Below the pieces are notes generated by a model. It searched no databases. It had not been told where the DNA came from and saw nothing but the letters and a program-made list of their open reading frames with translations. A stretch of DNA of 64,000 nt, taken from assembly GCA_033297205.1 (NCBI GenBank), contig MU859068.1, forward strand, positions 287,870 through 351,869, written 5' to 3'. Position numbers and translations under genes: made by a program. Numbering within the stretch: the stretch's first letter is position 1; the number at the start of each line of letters is the position of its first letter. Source of the stretch: Pseudoneurospora amorphoporcata. Taxonomy: Eukaryota; Ascomycota; Sordariomycetes; Sordariales; Sordariaceae. Positions 12,021 to 23,572 of this stretch are shown one piece after another.

Positions 12021-15000
12021 ATGGACTATGGCGAAGGATATTGGAGAAATAACCAGCTCGAGGCGTCTACGGGAACCCGATTCAACTTGACTTCACCCCT
12101 CTACGTCGAACTATACGACTCACGATACCGATTCGATTCAGTGTATTAATATCACAACTTTGTACAACATCTCTAAACGGGCGGCGGATAGCTAGAGATA
12201 GACAAGAATATGCGGTGGAGGCATGATGGATGATATCACGAATAGTGTTGGAAGAAAACAACACCTGCTGGCAACAGCGAATACTGGACTGGAATTGAGG
12301 AAAAAGCGTCCATTTTCTGGGATGCTAGACGGAAAAGGCGCATTCGCATACGGCTGTTTATGTCTATCTCGACGTTATGGAAAAACACCACGTCCCACCC
12401 AGACGGCATTAGGAACGGAAAAATCTCACCACTTAAACCAACACTCGCACACCGCCAACCCACGTTATCCATCTCATGCGAAGTCGCAGCTTTGCGGTGA
12501 TACTGTCCCAGAGGGTTTCTCCCATGGTGTGGCGACTTTAAAAAAAGAAGGAGAAAAAAAAGAGAGAAACTCCAGACCCAGGCTGCTAACATATCCGCCG
12601 ACTCTTCCCTTCGAGACGTAGGTATTGCACGACCAACAGGAGCTTCGAGCGTCTTGGGACGATTTGATAATCTCTTTTCTTCCAGCCTGAACCTCACCGG
12701 TTACGTGCCACAAGTCCCTTCCGTCCCATAGTTCATGTCGGTGAGGGTTATTGCTCACAACGTTTTTCCATCCTATCCGACCTGTCATCAAACAACTTTG
12801 TCAGCAATCCTGAATGCCAAGGAACCCTTGACCTGCGCATTCCATAACGTAAACATTGTAAGAAATTTGCCTTGGCCATCAACTACCTGAGAAATCTACA
12901 CTAAGCGGTTCAAAATGCGGTGAGGCCTGGAATAAGTAAGGTAATCTCATTCGAAAGGCTCCAATCGCGCAATGTTACCTCTCGGGTATGGTTGCCGAAA
13001 AGCAAAATTCGCAAAGTTGGGGAAACACAAAGGCAAGCGGAAATAATACGCGGCGTTCTCTGTGGCACGGCTTGGTTCATCTCAAAAACAAACAAAAAAA
13101 AGTTATTGTCCAGATTAAGGACGGGAGTGTTGGGGTAGGTAGCACTTGATTTGTTTCAGGGAGACACACCATTCATCTACCAAAATGGGATCGCAAAGAT
13201 ATTTCTCGCGAACATGACCGTCCATACTAATAAATACCCGCGCCAAGCGAGGAATCATGGCAAGCTCAAGAGTCAAAGAAACGCATGTTGTCTTGGATCG
13301 GAGTTAAGTTGATGATGTTATCCGGTTATTTATCTCGGTATTATTCATCTCATGGATGGTGGGGTTTGGAGTTTGTCGGAGCGGAAGTTGGAAGTTGCGA
13401 GGGGTTGCGTAAGTGATATACGGTATTGAAATAATCAGCTACGCCGGTTTGCGCTTGAGCTATGTCGATGTGAGCTTTGATGCTCGCCGCCCTGGGTCAT
13501 AATCTATTCTTTAAAATTTCCTTGAAACTGTAACTTTTCCTCCGCCTGTGCAATTTCTCTATGTGTCCCCCTGACTGGAATTCGTCATCTCAAGCTAAAA
13601 GTACAGATAAAAGTCACCTGCCTCCGGTCGAGACTCGAACCGGAGACGCACCATTTTTGAGGAGACAAGAGTGTAAGATACCGGTAAATGTTGCTCCCCA
13701 CGAGTTGCCCACCACCAGGAACTGGTCGCGCTAAAACGCCCCGTGACTTGCAGGGCACAAAGTGTCTAGTGGCACGTGCTACCGTATCTGCTCCAGTCTG
13801 TGAGGGTCACGCGCCTATCGCATCCCAACGAGGGGCCGCGATAACAGTCCAGAATAACCTAGAGGTAAGGAAGCTCCCGTCAGATACGGCTTCAACACTT
13901 GTCCAAATGTTCGTCTGTTGATCTTTCGTTTGCCTTCGTTCCAAAATCAAAATTGCTGATAGCGCGAGATACCCCGGCCTTCTTGTTTGGAACGGGGTTT
14001 GCTCATATTTGCGAGTGGCAAGGTTTCTCATTCTCGTCTTTCAACTCACACCTGCACTCCCTTCTTTCCATTCCAGGCCTCCTCTCTCGTTACTTCCACT
14101 TGCCAAAATCTTTCTGGTAACAAATTCACAAGCGCTTTGAAGTTGCCCCTCCATCCATAGTACACCCGAACGGCAGAGACGAACCCGCCTTTCACCACTC
14201 AAAATAGCAGCCTGGACCTTGACTGGACCTTGACTGGACCTGGATCACTGGCACAGACCCGACTTCCCCCAAGACCCTGTCTGCATCTCGCATCCGATCG
14301 CTATATCAATACGACCCATACACACTGCGCGCGCACTGTTGACGATTTGACCTCTACTTATATCAGGAAAGCTTCACTTTGCGCCTGCCACTCCCTCACG
14401 CAAGGGATTGGTCCTGCCTTGCTTCCATCCGCTGAAAAAGCCACCAGGCAGGTACTCGTTTGCACGACATCGGTTCGGTACATGCGCGGCAACCGCAGAG
14501 GTGCAGAGATAAAGGTACCGGGTACTACAGCACACAGGTTAACTTGATCCGCCTGTTGTGCATCCCACTGCTACCAACCACCACCACAAGACACGTCCAC
14601 ATTCCGGATCGTCCCTCAGCCTCCCGCCGCCGCTGAAGGCACGCCGCAACGATAAAGATCTTCCTGTGCTTGTGATGACGGCGGTCGTTGCATCATCTTA
14701 CAACGGGAGCGGTTAACCACAGACTGCACGTCGCCGGCATCTTTTCGCCCTGTTCAGTGGAATCACTGGACCCTGAACACCGGATAGTGGACAACAACTT
14801 ACATAAACAACTCAACGCAATATCAAATTCCACGTTCAGATACTAGACGTTTCGGTCTCGGCATCTAAAATCAACTCCAGCGGAATCTGCTCTGCTTGGA
14901 CACCTGGATTGAACCGACGGCGAAGCACTACCAAATCGCCAGTAAGTTTGACCCATCTACCCACCTAGATACCCGGTGTTAACGCCGAGTGCGCTACCCT

Positions 15001-15283
15001 GCGGTGCGTTGCGGATACTTTGATAACCGCGAGCCTGTTGATTCACTCTCTTCCTCCCCGCCTCTTTGTTTCCCAACCCTCACTTCCATTCATCCCACAA
15101 TTCATGTACCCTCACTTCTCCTTACAAACCAGTATTCCTCAGCGTTTGCCTGGCTAAAAATTCTTCTTCTGCCGGCTTTGCATTTGGATTTGCCTCACGC
15201 AATTGTCACCGTTACCCAGTGCTGACAGCAACGACCAGGCAGAATACACATCGCTCGCTACAGTATCGCGGTAGCTCGACAAT
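12021..15283. other. Intergenic region between AIM41 and the SNF2 gene
   Basis: No protein family could be recognised on either strand; open frames are at most about 150 codons. A near-perfect 11-bp inverted repeat with a 1-base loop sits at 13622-13645. A short tandem of the unit GGACCTTGACT lies near 14215-14240. The final 400 bases before 15284 are C/T-rich and probably form the leader of the helicase gene. A 5' UTR intron there is possible but not proven. Confidence 0.5.
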
Positions 15284-18200
15284 ATGTCGTGGAACCCGGA
15301 AGCGCTCCTGAACCCCAAAGCTTCTTCTGCTGCCTCCTCAACCTCAGACTTGACCTCGCAGCCTGGGGCATCCCCTTCATTCCACCAACCCACATTCGCA
15401 CATCAGATTCAGAGTGTGCCTTCAAGCCCGACCTTTCAGTTCACTAGTCCAAATGACCAGCCACTGAATATTGACTTCGCCGGCCTGCCCTATGGCGCCG
15501 CCATGCATGGCCATGTGCGAAACGCGCCGACCTTTCCCATTTTCCAGAACGGCTTCGTTCCTCAGGTTGAACGACTCCACAATGTCCAAGACCGCATCTC
15601 TGTGCCTCAACCGAAGCGCAGAAAGACGTACAACGAAAACGACCACTTGCGCACGAATACGTTTGGAGGGACCAGCAGCGGATTGCTTGCGGAACAGTTC
15701 GGGCAAAATGGCACTTCAGGGGCTTCGACACCAGTGGCGATGATGACAAGGCAAACCGAGACAGTCGACTTGACGGAGGGCGACTCAGAAGCCGCTCAGC
15801 CTCGACAGCAGCTCGACCTGACCAAAGATGAAGAAGTTTGCTACGGTATGATCGAGGGAACTACTATCAACTGCCATCGGGTTCCTGCTCCGAAGCCTGG
15901 CATGGTGTCTCTTCTTGGCGAGATATACTGGCCGCAGATCAAGGTCATACTCAGGAAGCGGGTGGATGATACCGACACGAATAGAATTCCTGCCTACGAT
16001 TGCACCCGGGTCGTCTTTGGGTATCTTGACGCTAAGACGTCGTATTGTCTAGGGAATCTCCTCACGTCCGCTCTGGGAATACGTACTGATTGTAGGATCC
16101 CCCCGAGGCGTAAAAGCAACCCCAATGAGAAGGCTGGCGAGGCGATCTCGGCGGCGATCCCTTTCGAGCTCATGCTCTACGGCCCTCGCAAGCTTGCGAT
16201 TCAGATCGGAAACCACTTGGCTAGACATCATCTCGCCCTTCTCAGCCCGCCGCGCGTCGAGCCTGGCATCAAGGTCTTCAACCCCCATGCGAAGGAGAAT
16301 AGGCCAGCCCCTCCGGCCCGATCTAACAGCTTGGGTGGAACAACTTCCTATTCTCTGCACCATTCGGCAACCAACCGTACCCCTGAGGAGATCCGCAGCG
16401 AAGTGATGAGTGTCTTTGACTCACTCCCGAAATCTGAGAGTTTGGAGCAGATGGAGCCCGACCCGCGTATTACCACTGAGCTCCTTAAGCACCAAAAGCA
16501 GGCCCTTTACTTTATGACCGAACGTGAAAAAGACATCATTCAGGATTACGGTGATAAACTCACACGGTCCACTTGGCAGCGCAGAAAAGACCGTGGCGGA
16601 GTGGATTTTTACTACAACGTCATCACTATGCAAAACCAGAGAGAGCGTCCGCCACCAGCCCTGGGAGGTATTCTGGCAGACATGATGGGTAAGTCACCAA
16701 AGATATGAAATTTTCCGTGTCCTCATACTGAATCTCTTCATTAGGTCTCGGCAAGACGTTGAGTATCTTGTCACTTATCACCAAGACGATGGATCAGGCT
16801 ACGACTTGGAGCCTCGAAGCTCCTGTGCAACCGCCGAGGCTGCCCGAGAAAAAGCAGCCCAATGCAGCTCGGTACTTTGAGGTGCCCAAACCTCAAGCCG
16901 TGGGCCTAACGCCGGTGCGACTGAATGGAAAGGCAACACTCTTGGTTTGTCCTCTGAGCACGGTTACGAACTGGGAGGAGCAGATCAAGCAGCATATCAA
17001 GCCTGGAGGCCTCTCTTACCACATCTATCATGGTCCCAACCGTATCAAGGACGTGCAACAGCTGGCTCAGTTCGACCTCGTCATCACAACCTACGGATCG
17101 ATCTCGAGCGAACTCAACCTCCGCGCCAAAAACAAGGCAGGCGTATACCCCTTGGAGGAGATTGCCTGGTTCCGCATCGTTCTAGATGAGGCACATATGA
17201 TCCGCGAGCAAAACACATTGGCGTTTAAGTCCATCTGCCGGCTTCAGGCAAGCCGCCGTTGGGCTGTCACCGGTACACCGATTCAGAACAAGCTCGAGGA
17301 TCTGGCCTCGCTTCTAGCATTCTTGCGCGTCAAGCCCTTTGACGAGAAGATCAAGTTCTTGCAGTACATCATTGGTCCGTTCAAGAACGCCGATCCCGAA
17401 ATCGTGCCGAAGCTTCGGGTCCTCATCGACACAATAACGTTGCGTCGTTTGAAGGACAAGATTAACCTTCCGCCACGAACCGACGAGATCGTTAGGCTTG
17501 ACTTTACACCCGAGGAGAAACGTGTGTATGATTGGTTTGCGCAAACGGCAAAGGAGCGAGTGTCGGTTTTGACCGGACAAGCCATCGGTCAGGAACGTAT
17601 CATTGGAGGCAAGACAATGATTCACATCTTGCGTTCCATCTTGCAGCTTCGCCTTATCTGTGCTCACGGCAAGGATCTTCTCAACGAAGATGACCTCGAA
17701 GAGCTGCAGGGAATGACGGCAGACACGGCCATTGATCTCGATAGCGACGATGAACAAGGCCAGTCTGTGCTATCTGAGAGCAAGGCCTACGAGATGCTCT
17801 ACCTGATGCAGGAAGGAAACAGCGACAACTGTGCTAGGTGCAACACTAAACTGGGTTCCAACGAGGTCGTCGACCTTGACTCCGAGCGTCAGGAGGACAT
17901 CGTTGGGTATATGGTCAAGGCTAACTGTTACCACGTCTACTGCAACAAATGCGTCGACCATATCAAAAACGAAGCATGCTCTACGTGTGCCGGCATGGCC
18001 AGGCCTGGTTGCATAGAACTCCACCGCGCCCGTGCCATGGCCGAACACGAATCGAGAACCGCCAAGGTCGAGAACGGAGACGTAAACAAAGATCTTACCG
18101 CTTACTCCGGACCACACACCAAGACTCGCGCACTTGTTGCCGAGCTGCTGGCGGACAAGCAGAAGAGCGAGGCAGCGCCCCACGAGCTGCCATACAAATC

Positions 18201-18672
18201 CGTCGTCTTCTCCGGCTGGACTTCGCATCTCGACCTCATCGAACTCGCCTTGAACGACGCCGGCATCACCTTCACCCGCCTCGACGGCAAGATGACGCGC
18301 ACAGCCCGCACCGCAGCCATGGACAAGTTCCGCGATGACCCTTCAGTACAGGTCATCCTCGTCAGCATCATGGCCGGCGGTCTCGGCCTGAACCTGACCA
18401 CCGCCAGCAGCGTGTACGTAATGGAGCCGCAGTTCAACCCGGCGGCGGAGGCGCAGGCTGTCGACCGCGTGCACCGCCTCGGTCAGAAGCGGCCCGTGCG
18501 CACGGTCAGGTATATCATGGCCAACAGCTTTGAGGAGAAGATGCTCAAGCTGCAGGATAAGAAGAAGAAGCTGGCGAGCTTGAGCATGGATGGTAGGGAT
18601 AAGGGACAGGTGATGGATCGCACGGATGCGGCGAAGCAGAGGTTGATGGATTTAAGGAGTCTTTTCAAGTGA
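15284..18672 (+). CDS. HLTF/Rad5-like SNF2 ATPase with RING finger
   Basis: Two exons, 15284-16688 and 16745-18672, joined in phase, giving 1110 residues. The intron (GTAAGT...TTAG, 56 bp) interrupts the Walker A segment, and splicing restores ILADMMGLGKTLSIL at about residues 462-476. The first ~190 residues are Ser/Pro/Gln-rich and look disordered. A HIRAN-like region follows (about 195-360, ending in a YGPRKLAIQIGNHLARHH block). SNF2 motifs include DEAH (VLDEAHMIRE, about 614-623) and a C-terminal helicase lobe with QAVDRVHRLGQKRPVR near 1040. A C3HC4-type RING (CARCNTKL ... CYHVYCNKC ... CSTC, about 830-885) is inserted between the lobes. That architecture matches Rad5, HLTF and Rad16-group enzymes, which couple DNA-dependent ATPase and ubiquitin-ligase activity in damage tolerance or chromatin work. 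Which paralogue it is cannot be settled from sequence alone. Confidence 0.9.
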
Positions 18673-19503
18673 TCTCTCTTATGTTACTTGCCTCGGTGCG
18701 GCTCATGGAGGGATGGATGGGTGGCCATTTCGTTTATTTTTATTCACAAAGATGGGATAGACGGATCGTGGATTTCGCAAGAGGAGTTATGCGTCCGGGC
18801 TGGGTCAATTACTATGGCATGGCGTTACCTCTGGCTTATGGTGCGATGGGAACATATTACAACAGGCTCGGCTAGATTACAACATGTAGACGGGTTACGG
18901 ACGTCGGCTTCTCTTCCCTGCTCTGCTTTGGCTGTTTTTTCTTCGCCCACTTCCTCGCTCGACAAAGGGCGATAATGATCATGGTGGTGGTCCTGCAATG
19001 AGCTTATCTAGATATGAAGCGGCAACGAACTGGAGGATATGTGCTATTCTCGCGCATTTTCATGGTGTGCTTTATTTTTTCAAATCAATCTTCTCTACTC
19101 CCCTCATACAGCATGGGTATACTGGGATTTATTCTTCAGACACTCGGGACAATCATACAGCCCCTAGTGTACCGGCTACAGCTATCTCATATATAGATGG
19201 CCACCCTTTTGCAGAGACGTGCAGTATCTGCTGCCGGTCGTCGACGGGTTATCTTGCTACTCTAGTCACAGCGGGAGTTCCAGACGGGATGTCTCAAGGG
19301 ATGGTTAGGTACTTAGCCCAATGGCGATATGATCCTAGTCTGCCAGATAATATATACACAGTACCTAAGACCTGAAAACATCGTGGGCATACGGACAGAC
19401 GCAGATAGCAGACAAGAAGATAGGAAATCACAATACTGAATGAACGATAGCCGCTAGACGTAACATCATAAGTCCAGGTTCCCCACTACATTATCAACAG
19501 CAA
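18673..19503. other. Spacer between the SNF2 gene and tRNA-Phe
   Basis: Contains the 3' end of the SNF2 transcription unit and then ordinary mixed-composition DNA. Plus-strand frames of up to 125 codons (18998-19375) show no recognisable domain and no splice structure. Confidence 0.5.
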
Positions 19504-19592
19504 GCGGGTTTAGCTCAGTTGGGAGAGCGTCAGACTGAAGTCCACTTCACTCATAAATCTGAAGGTCGTGTGTTCGATCCACACAAACCGCA
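19504..19592 (+). tRNA. tRNA-Phe (GAA) with a 16-nt intron
   Basis: Cloverleaf read directly. The acceptor strand starts GCGGGTT and ends AAACCGC plus discriminator A, with one G-A mismatch at the fifth pair. The D-arm is TAGCTCAGTTGGGAGAGC. The anticodon stem TCAGA/TCTGA encloses CTGAAGA. The T-arm is GTGTG-TTCGATC-CACAC. A 16-base intron (19541-19556) lies one base 3' of the anticodon, the canonical position for nuclear tRNA introns. The mature sequence closely resembles Neurospora and yeast tRNA-Phe. It lies between the convergent SNF2 gene and PEX12. Confidence 0.97.
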
Positions 19593-19596
19593 TCTT

Positions 19597-19607
19597 CTTT
19601 TGCTTTT
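19597..19607 (+). terminator. RNA polymerase III terminator after tRNA-Phe
   Basis: Two T-runs (TTTT, then TTTTT) start within about 6-12 bases of the tRNA 3' end, the usual signal for polymerase III termination. Confidence 0.6.
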
Positions 19608-20054
19608 TGCGCAATTGTTGTTATGAGATGCACTGAAGTGGTTGATGTTGGTGTCGTTTTTGTTTTTCTTTTTTTTCTCATCGATCGATCGGATTGTGGT
19701 ATTTTTGTTCTCTTTTGTGCTGCGAGACGGATCTATGAATGTGAATCCGTCCATCAGTCACACCTTGATCCGTTTTTGCGGGAAAAAGAATATCGCCCAA
19801 GTCCACCACCACGATCTTGTAGGAACCTGTACCCAGCAGGTTTAGGAAGCATTATAATGAATGGCTCATATCCATTTCTTCATGCTCATTCCCGCGTATT
19901 CTATGAACCGTTTTTGTGCCTCAGCTTGCAAGATTAATTGCCATTAAATATGTCTGACGTTCGGTTTTACCACTCATGCCAACCCGCTGCTACCTACCCA
20001 TTACCCTCGCTCAACATCTTCCTTTCCCCAGAGCCGTGCCGGACCAGCTCATTT

Positions 20055-21380
20055 TTAGATCATGATCCTCCTGAGCCCTTCTGTGCCCGCAAACACTTTC
20101 CTACCCGTAACCGCACACCTCCCCTCTCCACTCTCCCACTTGCCCTCCCGCTCCTTAGTCATGAACTTCTCCTGTCTGGCATGCGTCCCGCTCATCCACT
20201 TGTGTATGCACGAAAAGCAGTAGACCACGCCGGTCTGACACGCCGCCGGCGTCTGTATCTCGTCCTCACAAATGGGGCAGAGGTCCGAGCTCTTGGGCGG
20301 TGGCACCGTGAAGATGGGCAGCAGCGTCGAAGCCGCTATGGGCGCTGTCTCCGGCGTCGGCTCCTTGCTTTCTTCAGTCTCATCCGCCTTCTCCTCCTCC
20401 ACCACCACTCCATCCTCCGACGTCCTGGTGATCTTCGGCTTGGGTTTATTCCTCGCCTGCGCCTCCACCAAACCCGTCACCGTCGGCGGCGGCAGATCCA
20501 GGCTCTCGGCCGCCTTGCGACTCAGCTGCTTCGCGAAGTCGGAAGCGTACCACCACTCGAGGAACTTGAGTGCAAAGATACTTGTCGGTAGAACCAGGCT
20601 CAAACCACCCATCAACCGCCGTCCCATATTTCGTGGACTCAACAACGACCCTCCTGACCTGGGCGCCCCGCCCTTAGCAACAGCCTTCTCCAAAGCGTCA
20701 ATAGCCTGATAATCAGCGCCATTCATCCTCCTCACTCTCGTCCCAATCATCCACAGGAACGGATTATGGTACTTGGTGTTATCGAACAGATACCCCAAGT
20801 TAAACGCCAACATGGCAAAGTAGTAGGCCGCATTCAAACTCGGATAAACGTTCCTCAAAAACCAGCGATAATAATAAAGGAACCGTTCCTTCATCTTGGC
20901 GCCCTTGGCCGGCGGACGCGTATACTGCCCACCCAACATGGCGCGGGGGGCATCCACCTCGTACGCCTCATCCAGCTTCCTCTTGAGGTATGGAATCCCG
21001 ACCATGACAGCCAGGTTCTTCCAGATGTCCGCATCTGACAACTTGAGCGCATCGCGGACTACGTTCGGAGCAGAGGCCGCGGCGCGGGGGATTTCGGCCG
21101 CGAGGGCCTTCTCGCGCTTGAGCCCGTAGAAGTGCTCGGTGAATGAACCGCCGCGGGTTTTGAGGTAGTGCCGCTCGACTAGCAAGCCTGCAAGGGCGTA
21201 CAGCTCGTCGAAGGAGTTGAGGATGCGGAGGAGGTAGCGCGGGTAGCGGTGCGTGAGGACCGTCAGGAGGTAGCGCAGGGTTGGAGGGAGGAGGGAGGCG
21301 AGCTGTTGTTCGGATAAAAGCTCGAAGAGGGAGGGCTTGCCGTCGTCGAAGGTGCCGCGGAGGGCGGTGACGAATTCCAT
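20055..21380 (-). CDS. PEX12: Peroxisome biogenesis factor 12 (PEX12)
   Basis: Intronless, 441 residues, starting MEFVTALRGTFDDGKPSLFE, the typical opening of peroxin-12. PEX12 is an integral peroxisomal membrane protein that forms a ubiquitin-ligase complex with PEX2 and PEX10 to recycle the import receptor PEX5. The N-terminal two thirds form the Pex2/Pex12 membrane domain, with hydrophobic segments around AYYFAMLAFNLGYLF and LSLVLPTSIFALKFLEWWY. A degenerate RING at about residues 368-435 begins CPICEDEIQTPAACQ and continues YCFSCIHKWM, with fewer zinc ligands than a full RING, as known for PEX12. An acidic Glu/Lys-rich linker (about 320-350) separates the two parts. It is transcribed away from the thioesterase gene and toward the tRNA. 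Length fits the family. Confidence 0.95.
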   Translation of the reverse strand: MEFVTALRGTFDDGKPSLFELLSEQQLASLLPPTLRYLLTVLTHRYPRYLLRILNSFDELYALAGLLVERHYLKTRGGSFTEHFYGLKREKALAAEIPRAAASAPNVVRDALKLSDADIWKNLAVMVGIPYLKRKLDEAYEVDAPRAMLGGQYTRPPAKGAKMKERFLYYYRWFLRNVYPSLNAAYYFAMLAFNLGYLFDNTKYHNPFLWMIGTRVRRMNGADYQAIDALEKAVAKGGAPRSGGSLLSPRNMGRRLMGGLSLVLPTSIFALKFLEWWYASDFAKQLSRKAAESLDLPPPTVTGLVEAQARNKPKPKITRTSEDGVVVEEEKADETEESKEPTPETAPIAASTLLPIFTVPPPKSSDLCPICEDEIQTPAACQTGVVYCFSCIHKWMSGTHARQEKFMTKEREGKWESGEGRCAVTGRKVFAGTEGLRRIMI

Positions 21381-22215
21381 TTTTGACAGCTGTGGTTTTG
21401 TGGTTTTGGGTTGGTAATGTGGGCGGGATGGGATGGGCTCCCGCCGGTTTGAATTGGGGGGTTATTGGGTCTCGAGATGCGGGATCGGGATCGGTGTCGC
21501 ACGATTACGGAGTTGTTGATCGCCTCGATGTTATGCCGTCGGCGCGATTGTCGTCGGATGATGATCCGTCAATGAAATTGTCGATTTGTCGTTGTCAGGC
21601 TCACAAATGTCCGGAATGGAATTGAAGACGCAGAAACGGGGCCGCGGTTCGAGAAACGGGGCTGGACCTCCTGGAATGTCGTGAACAAGGGGCCGGGGGA
21701 GGAGGCCCAAGGAGTGGATGTCGCAACGCACCAAAAGTGGCACTTCCTATTTAGCACTGTCAGTGGGTGGACATTTCAGTTCCAGCTGAAGTCAGCGCAT
21801 GTTTGCCCGCTTGCCGCCATTGGATCTTGCATCGTGGACACCTTGATAGCCGAGGCTGTACCCCAAGAATTGTTAATGGATACACCTGGATGGAACCATC
21901 TATCCCCCTGTGACAGTCACGGCAGGCATACCCCCTCTTTTGTTTTTTGTCACTGTTTCTGTTTCCCGCTCCTTACAAAATCCTACTATACCGGTACATA
22001 CTTCCTGTTTGGTACGTTGCGGTTGTACTAACACCGACAACGGAAATCTACAACCGCCCTGCCGCATTACCACTGCAAGCCGCAGTTATAATTTATTTAC
22101 TTTATTACTACCCGTCCCGCATTACTTGGAACAAAAAAAAATGACAATCCGTACCTATCATCGCCCAGTAAAGACATCTGAAGTCGTCGTTGTTTCGCTA
22201 TCTCAAGACGGGAAA
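21381..22215. promoter_or_regulatory. Divergent promoter region of PEX12 and the thioesterase gene
   Basis: Both flanking genes start outward from this 835-bp gap, so it should hold both promoters. It contains no supported gene. The plus-strand frame of the thioesterase stays open upstream to 21910, which makes the true start codon uncertain. Confidence 0.5.
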
Positions 22216-23234
22216 ATGGCCGGTCAAGGACAAGGAAAGGGGTCATCACCGCCAAAGAGCGGTGGTCAACATCAACCACCACCACCACCACCACCACAGA
22301 GTCAACAACAGCAAAGTCAACGACAACAGCCTTCAAGGAGTGCAGGTGCAGGACCAAGCAACACCGTCGACCCAAGTTTGCTGGAATATACCGGCGAGCA
22401 ACGAATACTCGAACTGAACCGACGAGAACTCGAGAAAGCTTCTAGCGGTGATGCCGGCGACCATGTGCGTCACCATCTTTTACCACCTTCACCACCATTA
22501 CTTCACCTCACCATCTTTACCACCTTCACTTTCCGCATGGACTTGCGAGATCCAGAAAGTCCAAGACAGTCCGGCAACGTGGGGTTAAAGGTCAAGACAA
22601 GGTCTGCCAGATGCATCATCATCAACAACACAGCCATGTTTTGAACATGCAGCCAAAGAAAGGCAAATGGCAGACAGACTTCCACAAGTTTGACCCTTTG
22701 TGCGTTGCCGGGGATGACCTTGTTGGGTTTCGGATCTCGCGAGTTTATACGGGGTTCCATCCCATCATGACCACTACTTCACATCACCACCTTCAAAAAT
22801 AAACACTAACAAAATTCCAGGACTGGACCTCCTCCCTGATCCCTCACCTCAAACTCCTCTCCTCCGACCCCTCTCTCCCGCACCCCAAGGCCTTTTTCCG
22901 CTACATCGTCCAGCCGCAACACTGCAACCGTCTCGGCAACCTACACGGCGGCTGCATCGCCACGCTATTCGATTACTGCACCACCATGCCTCTTGCCCTA
23001 GTTTCCAAGCCGGGGTTCTGGTATTACCTGGGCGTGAGCAGGACTTTGAACACGACTTACCTTCGACCGATCCCGGTGGGCACCGAGATCTTTATCGAGT
23101 GCGAGGTTGTGGCTATCGGGAAGAGACTGGCGACCTTGAGCGGGAAGATGAGGAGGGCGGTTGATGGAGCGCTGCTGGCTACTTGTGAGCATGGAAAGTT
23201 TAATACTGATCCGGAGGCTGGGGGCAAGTTGTGA
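22216..23234 (+). CDS. Hotdog-fold acyl-CoA thioesterase family protein
   Basis: Two exons, 22216-22464 and 22821-23234, phase 0 at the junction, giving 220 residues. The alternative ATG at 22141 in the same frame would add 25 residues. I prefer 22216 for its stronger context (AAAATGG). The N-terminal ~60 residues are Gln/Pro-rich, with a run of CAC/CCA codons. The second exon holds a PaaI/ACOT13-type hotdog domain: the active-site segment NRLGNLHGGCIATLFDYC, then YYLGVSRTLNTTYLRPIPVG and FIECEVVAIGKRLATLSGKM. Such enzymes hydrolyse acyl-CoA or similar thioesters, but the substrate cannot be told. The 356-bp intron is long for this window, and an unrecognised small exon inside it is possible. 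Location in the cell is unclear. Confidence 0.8.
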
Positions 23235-23572
23235 GTGATTGCTTCGCTCTAGGGATAAGACGGAACCTTTGAAGAAAGATGAGATCTGAGATCTGAGGTC
23301 AATGTGTTGTTGTTGTTGTTGTTGTTTGTAGTAAGGTATTAGCGGGCAGATATGATAGTAGGTACAGACACAAATACAATACAATACGTAAGGGGATGTC
23401 AAGGAGGAAATCTCAGGCAAGGCAAGTAGATATGTGCGTCAATATTGATTTGTTCCCGTTCCCACGAAGCTTACTTGGTGCCATACTATATGATATGTTG
23501 ACTCGTTAGTCATCTTCAACCACTTCATGCTTTTCAAATCGAGAAAGACATACAAAGAGACAGTAAGTCCTG
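23235..23572. other. Convergent spacer with a GTT microsatellite
   Basis: Short gap between the ends of the thioesterase and F-box genes. It contains a (GTT)n run at about 23305-23327. No gene seen. Confidence 0.6.

Noticed and set aside
13619..13650. tRNA-like B-box and hairpin on the minus strand (GGTTCGAGTC within a CTCCGGT/ACCGGAG stem)
   Set aside because: No D-arm, anticodon stem or matching acceptor strand could be found at the right distances, so it is kept only as an inverted repeat.
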